DNA from: Secundilactobacillus paracollinoides DSM 15502 = JCM 11969
GTDB lineage: Bacteria > Bacillota > Bacilli > Lactobacillales > Lactobacillaceae
Assembly (NCBI RefSeq): GCF_001311135.1
Contig: NZ_BBAG01000003.1
Coordinates: forward strand, 62,001-126,000
DNA: 64,000 bases
Direction of reading: 5' to 3'
Shown here piece after piece: positions 61,020 to 64,000 of this stretch. The notes beneath the pieces were generated by a model. The model searched no databases and was not told where the DNA came from. It was given only the letters and a program-made list of their open reading frames with translations. Numbering within the stretch: the first letter of the stretch is position 1; each line of letters begins with the position of its first letter. Both the position numbers and the translations under genes were made by a program.

Positions 61020-62024
61020 CTACACATTCTTTACACTATCCCGCACAATCAGCTCTAACGGTAACTGTTTATCCTGATGGGCTAACCGCGGATTTTGAAT
61101 GCGTTCGATCAGCAATTCGGTGGCAACCTGGCCCATTTCAAAGGCGGGTTGGTGAATTGTCGTCAGTTTCGGCATCATAAAGTCAGCTAAATCAATATCA
61201 TCGTAGCCCATGATTGACACATCTTCAGGAATCCGGTAGCCGCGTTCCTGAAGACCGCGATAAACCCCGATGGCCATTTCATCGTTGATGGCAAATATCG
61301 TGCTCGGTTTTCGTGCGACTAAATCATCAACAGCCTGATAGCCGCCTAGCTTTGTCATCTTGTTTTGAACGACCATGTCATCCGTAAATGACAAATGATA
61401 CTTCTCCATCACCGACTGGAAGCCATTGATTCGCTGCTGAATGTTTTGCGTAATGTCATCGCCTACCAGCAACGCGATGTCACGGTGGCCAGCTGATAAT
61501 AGATAATTGGCAGCCATTTGGCCACCCTTATAATCATCCACCCAGACCCGGTCACCGACCTGTGCATCATTTTGATCAAACAGCAGGTACGGAATTCCGT
61601 TTCGCGTCAGGATCCGATCAATATCATTTGCATCTAACGTGGCGCTCGCAATAATCAACCCATTTGCGGCGCGCTTGATCAATTCTTCCAGGTACATACT
61701 CTGCAATTTTTGATTGTGGTTCGCATCAAAAATAATGGGCACAAACTTATTGTTTTGTGAGGCTTGTTGAATCCCCTTAATAAACATACTAAAGAATGGG
61801 TTCGCCAAGTTGGGCACCAACACCCCGATTGTCTGGGTTGACCGCATAATCAAATTCCGCGCATTAAAGTCCGGAACATAGCCCAATTTTTTCTGCAATT
61901 TCAACACTCGTGCCTGCGTATCACTGGAAAAGCGTTCGCCCTTTCCATTTAAGATTTGCGAAACAGTTGTCACTGAGACCCCCGCTGCTTCGGCAAGGTC
62001 GCGAATGGTTACTTTCTGTGTCAA
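61020..62024 (-). CDS. LacI/GalR family transcriptional regulator (RbsR-like)
   Basis: 334 residues, intact. Helix-turn-helix and hinge VTIRDLAEAAGVSVTTVSQILNGKG at the N-terminus, then a ribose-binding-protein-like sensor domain (TIGVLVPNLANPFFSMFIKGIQQ; MGYDDIDLADFMMPKLTTIHQP). The protein resembles ribose-type repressors; the effector is not known. Its neighbour is the aldo/keto reductase gene, transcribed first on the same strand. Confidence 0.9.
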   Translation of the reverse strand: MTQKVTIRDLAEAAGVSVTTVSQILNGKGERFSSDTQARVLKLQKKLGYVPDFNARNLIMRSTQTIGVLVPNLANPFFSMFIKGIQQASQNNKFVPIIFDANHNQKLQSMYLEELIKRAANGLIIASATLDANDIDRILTRNGIPYLLFDQNDAQVGDRVWVDDYKGGQMAANYLLSAGHRDIALLVGDDITQNIQQRINGFQSVMEKYHLSFTDDMVVQNKMTKLGGYQAVDDLVARKPSTIFAINDEMAIGVYRGLQERGYRIPEDVSIMGYDDIDLADFMMPKLTTIHQPAFEMGQVATELLIERIQNPRLAHQDKQLPLELIVRDSVKNV

Positions 62025-62104
62025 GGTGTGCCCCCATCCTGCTGCCTGATTTGGATTAAATAGCGTGCGCTACTATCAGGTGCAATTCAACAAGTCTTAC
62101 GAAA

Positions 62105-62141
62105 GGCCTCCATTTCGATCCGGTGATTGAAATAGAGGCCC
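62105..62141 (-). terminator. Hairpin between aldo/keto reductase and regulator genes
   Basis: GGCCTC.ATTTC.AT pairs with AT.GAAAT.GAGGCC. The T-run on the minus strand is weak, so partial read-through to the regulator gene is likely. Confidence 0.5.
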
Positions 62142-62162
62142 ATTAACTCACATGACTAACGA

Positions 62163-63154
62163 TTAAGCGTGTAGAATTTTTTCGATCTGGTCCAGTTCAT
62201 CCGTTGTAAACGTCGTGTTTTGAACCGCCTTAAGATTGTCTTCCAAATGAGAGACTTTTGACGCCCCAGTCACAACACTGGCCACAACGTCATCCTTGAG
62301 TAACCAAGCTAAGGCCATCTGAGCCATGGTTTGATCACGATTTTGGGCAATCTCGTTTAATTGATTCAACTTCTGCGTCAAGGCTGATCGACCCTGATCC
62401 ATCACAGCAGTACTGCTCCAGTGGATCTGGAAGTCTTCCGGAATACCACCGAGATACCGGTTGGTCAACAAGCCTTCAGCTAGCGGACCATAGGCCACCG
62501 TTGCGACGTTGTTGGTCTTTAGCGTGTCCAAAACACCGTCTTCTTCAACTTCGCGATTTAACATGTTATAGGACAGTTGATTAACAACGAACGGTGTATG
62601 GAAATCGTGGAAGTATTTAATAATTTCTTGCGTTTGCGCATTATCATAGTTCGAGATTCCAACGTACAGCGTTTTACCCGAACGAACCAGGTCATCAAGT
62701 GCCATCGCCGTTTCTTCAAGGTTCGTGTCCGGATCAAACCGATGACTGTAGAAAATATCCACGTAGTCGAGACCCATTCGTTTGAGACTGTTATCTAGCG
62801 CAGTCATCAACGTTTTGCGCGAACTCATTTGGCCGTATGGCCCCGGCCACATGTGAAAGCCAGCCTTGGTCGTAATCACTAATTCATCCCGATATGGTTT
62901 CAGATCTGCTTGATAGATCTGACCAAACAACTGCTCAGCGGCTCCGGATTCTGGGCCGTAGTTGTATGCAAGATCATAACTGAAAATGCCACTATCAAAC
63001 GCTTTAAGCAAAATCTTTTCACTATCAGCATAGTTGCGTCGTCGCCAAAATTATGCCACATGCCAAACGAAACGGCGGGTAATTGCAACCCGCTGTTGCC
63101 GGCACGCCGAACGGGCATCCGCCCATCATAACGGTTCTCATCTGCCAGATACAT
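62163..63154 (-). CDS. Aldo/keto reductase, YghZ-like (frameshifted)
   Basis: About 330 residues after repair. NADPH-dependent oxidoreductase of (beta/alpha)8 fold. Catalytic Tyr and Asp in SYDLAYNYGPESG, Lys in ITTKAGFHMWPGPYG and His in IFYSHRFDPDTNLEE are all present. The PGPYG..SSRK pattern resembles YghZ, which reduces L-glyceraldehyde 3-phosphate and methylglyoxal. One T is lost near 63042 (repair gives GDDATYADSEKILLKAFDSG). ATG 63154 chosen; a TTG lies directly before it. Confidence 0.85.
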
Positions 63155-63231
63155 CAATAAATCGTCCTCTCTTCTCTCAAATCATCATACCTATTAATTT
63201 TAAAGGGACGGGGGGATAATGCAAGGGCAGA

Positions 63232-63362
63232 GTGTAAGAGTGTGGAGAAAGGCGGTTAGAGGGCGGAGTGTAAGCAACTCTGGTCAGAAAAGTCCGGGCC
63301 TGACTTTTTTGACCAGAGTTGCTTACACAGGAGCCTCTGCCTTTCGGAACACGTTTCGACCA
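63232..63362 (+). repeat. Palindromic element without adjacent gene
   Basis: AGAGTGTGGAGAAAGGCGG opens the element in the rightward orientation; inner stem GTGTAAGCAACTCTGGTCAGAAAAGTC with loop CGGGCCT and its complement, closing CTGCCTTTCGGAACACGTTTCG. Elsewhere the opening end follows a stop codon, but here no rightward gene ends nearby. Confidence 0.85.
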
Positions 63363-63586
63363 TGTTAATACGGCGCCACAATTGAGTTTATTGTTAAAAA
63401 TCAAAACAATGGCGTGTGAAAGGACACGTTCAAAGACTGGAGTGCTAAGCCTTTATGTCCTGGAAAACGTTTCGACAATGTATGATCAACGTACAATTTA
63501 CTGAGTATTCTATCGTCACTTTCAGCAATTAATTGAAGTTCTTTACTATAATACATAGTCATTGATTTCTTTATATTAGATTCAAA

Positions 63587-63629
63587 AAATGCACACGTCT
63601 CTCCGTCCTGGATTAACGTGTGCATTTAT
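63587..63629. terminator. Terminator-like hairpin
   Basis: AAATGCACACGT pairs with ACGTGTGCATTT around a loop of about 19. No gene in the window clearly uses it. Confidence 0.65.
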
Positions 63630-63689
63630 TAAATTCTCTTCTTGATTTTTACGTAAATTGAGACGAAGATAAAACCGCCTTTCTAGCCA

Positions 63690-64000
63690 ACTCAGATAAG
63701 AATGCCAAACTTGGGTAAATTTTATTTGAGTAGTATTTGCGACAACCTTCTATTTCACATTGCCGAAACGTGTTCCGCAAGGGCTAACTTGTAACGGACT
63801 CTGACCTAAAAGTCAGACCCGGGATTGGCATTTTTTACTGTCTGAGTGGTGCTGACGACGCGCGCTCTGGCTCATAGACGAAACGTGTTCCGCAAGGCAC
63901 GGGGCTAACGTGTAAGGGACTCTGACCAAAAAGTCAGGCCCAGACTTTTCGGTCAGAGTCCCTTACACACCGCCCCTAAACCGCCTTGCTCCACACTCTC
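63690..64000 (-). repeat. Palindromic element with tandem arm copy at the window end
   Basis: Arm copy (63763-63840) and full palindrome (63880-64000), period 115 (GTTCCGCAA at 63772, GTTCCGCAA at 63887). Inner stem TGTAAGGGACTCTGACC.AAAAGTC with loop AGGCCCA. The right end CTCCACACTCTC is the very end of the window, so by the pattern a leftward gene should stop right after position 64000. Confidence 0.85.

Noticed and set aside
63401-63625. 74-residue leftward open frame
   Set aside because: Starts inside a terminator stem and has no ribosome binding site or recognisable domain.
1-64000. True pseudogenisation as the cause of the frame breaks
   Set aside because: Normally essential genes are hit, each by one base, with full downstream sequence conserved; sequence error fits better.

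Overview
The window is a low-to-moderate GC Firmicute chromosome segment, most likely from a Lactobacillaceae species. Evidence: an RNase J1/J2 pair with RpoY, SlpX-free cell-wall hydrolases of the LysM/NlpC-P60 type, a fused glutamine-type ABC binding protein/permease, the arginine deiminase cluster with ArcR, AGGAGG-type ribosome binding sites with TTG/GTG starts, and a gene order (clpX-engB, tig, tuf, rpsO/rpsT, holA-comEC-comEB-comEA, ylbL-coaD-rsmD-ylbG-ftsW-typA-pdhDCBA) typical of lactobacilli. I cannot assign genus from the sequence alone. No rRNA, tRNA, CRISPR array, prophage gene or transposase was seen.

Layout. 1-4.3 kb: 3' part of rnz, a small unknown gene, a lipoprotein and an OatA-like O-acetyltransferase. 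4.3-11.7 kb: obgE, uvrC, a glutamine-type amino acid ABC transporter, a 56-aa protein and a TMEM175-like channel. 11.8-15.7 kb: argGH, a MazG-like pyrophosphohydrolase, engB. 15.9-24.5 kb: clpX, tig, tuf, a TPR protein, rnjB, rpsO and the divergent rpsT. 24.6-33.2 kb: holA, comEC, comEB, comEA, ylbL, coaD, rsmD, ylbG, ftsW. 33.4-42.8 kb: typA, an IMPase, UPF0223, a lactate-dehydrogenase-like pseudoenzyme and pdhDCBA. 43.1-47.7 kb: def, a membrane-anchored unknown, rpoY-rnjA, a lipid kinase. 48.2-53.8 kb: cell-wall genes (p60 hydrolase, DUF1002 protein, serine hydrolase, YkfC-like endopeptidase, YkfB-like epimerase). 54-60.6 kb: the arginine deiminase cluster arcA-arcB-arcC-arcR-arcD-argR, transcribed leftwards, with a cre-like and a Crp/ArcR-like site before arcA. 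61-63.2 kb: a LacI-type regulator and an aldo/keto reductase.

Two features run through the whole window. First, a dispersed family of about 110-130 bp imperfect palindromes (nine full copies plus derivatives) recurs in intergenic DNA. In six cases the element starts exactly at, or within a few bases of, the stop codon of a gene, always in the same orientation to that gene. Several loci also carry tandem copies of one arm, with periods near 96 or near 115 bp. The inner stem differs between copies but both arms change together, and the 7-nt loop is conserved. I regard this as the most likely undescribed system in the window.

Second, 21 genes (including normally essential obgE and holA) are broken by about 28 single-base frame shifts, nearly all apparent one-base losses. 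This is far better explained by indel errors in the assembly than by biology; I annotate such genes as whole CDSs with the break position stated.
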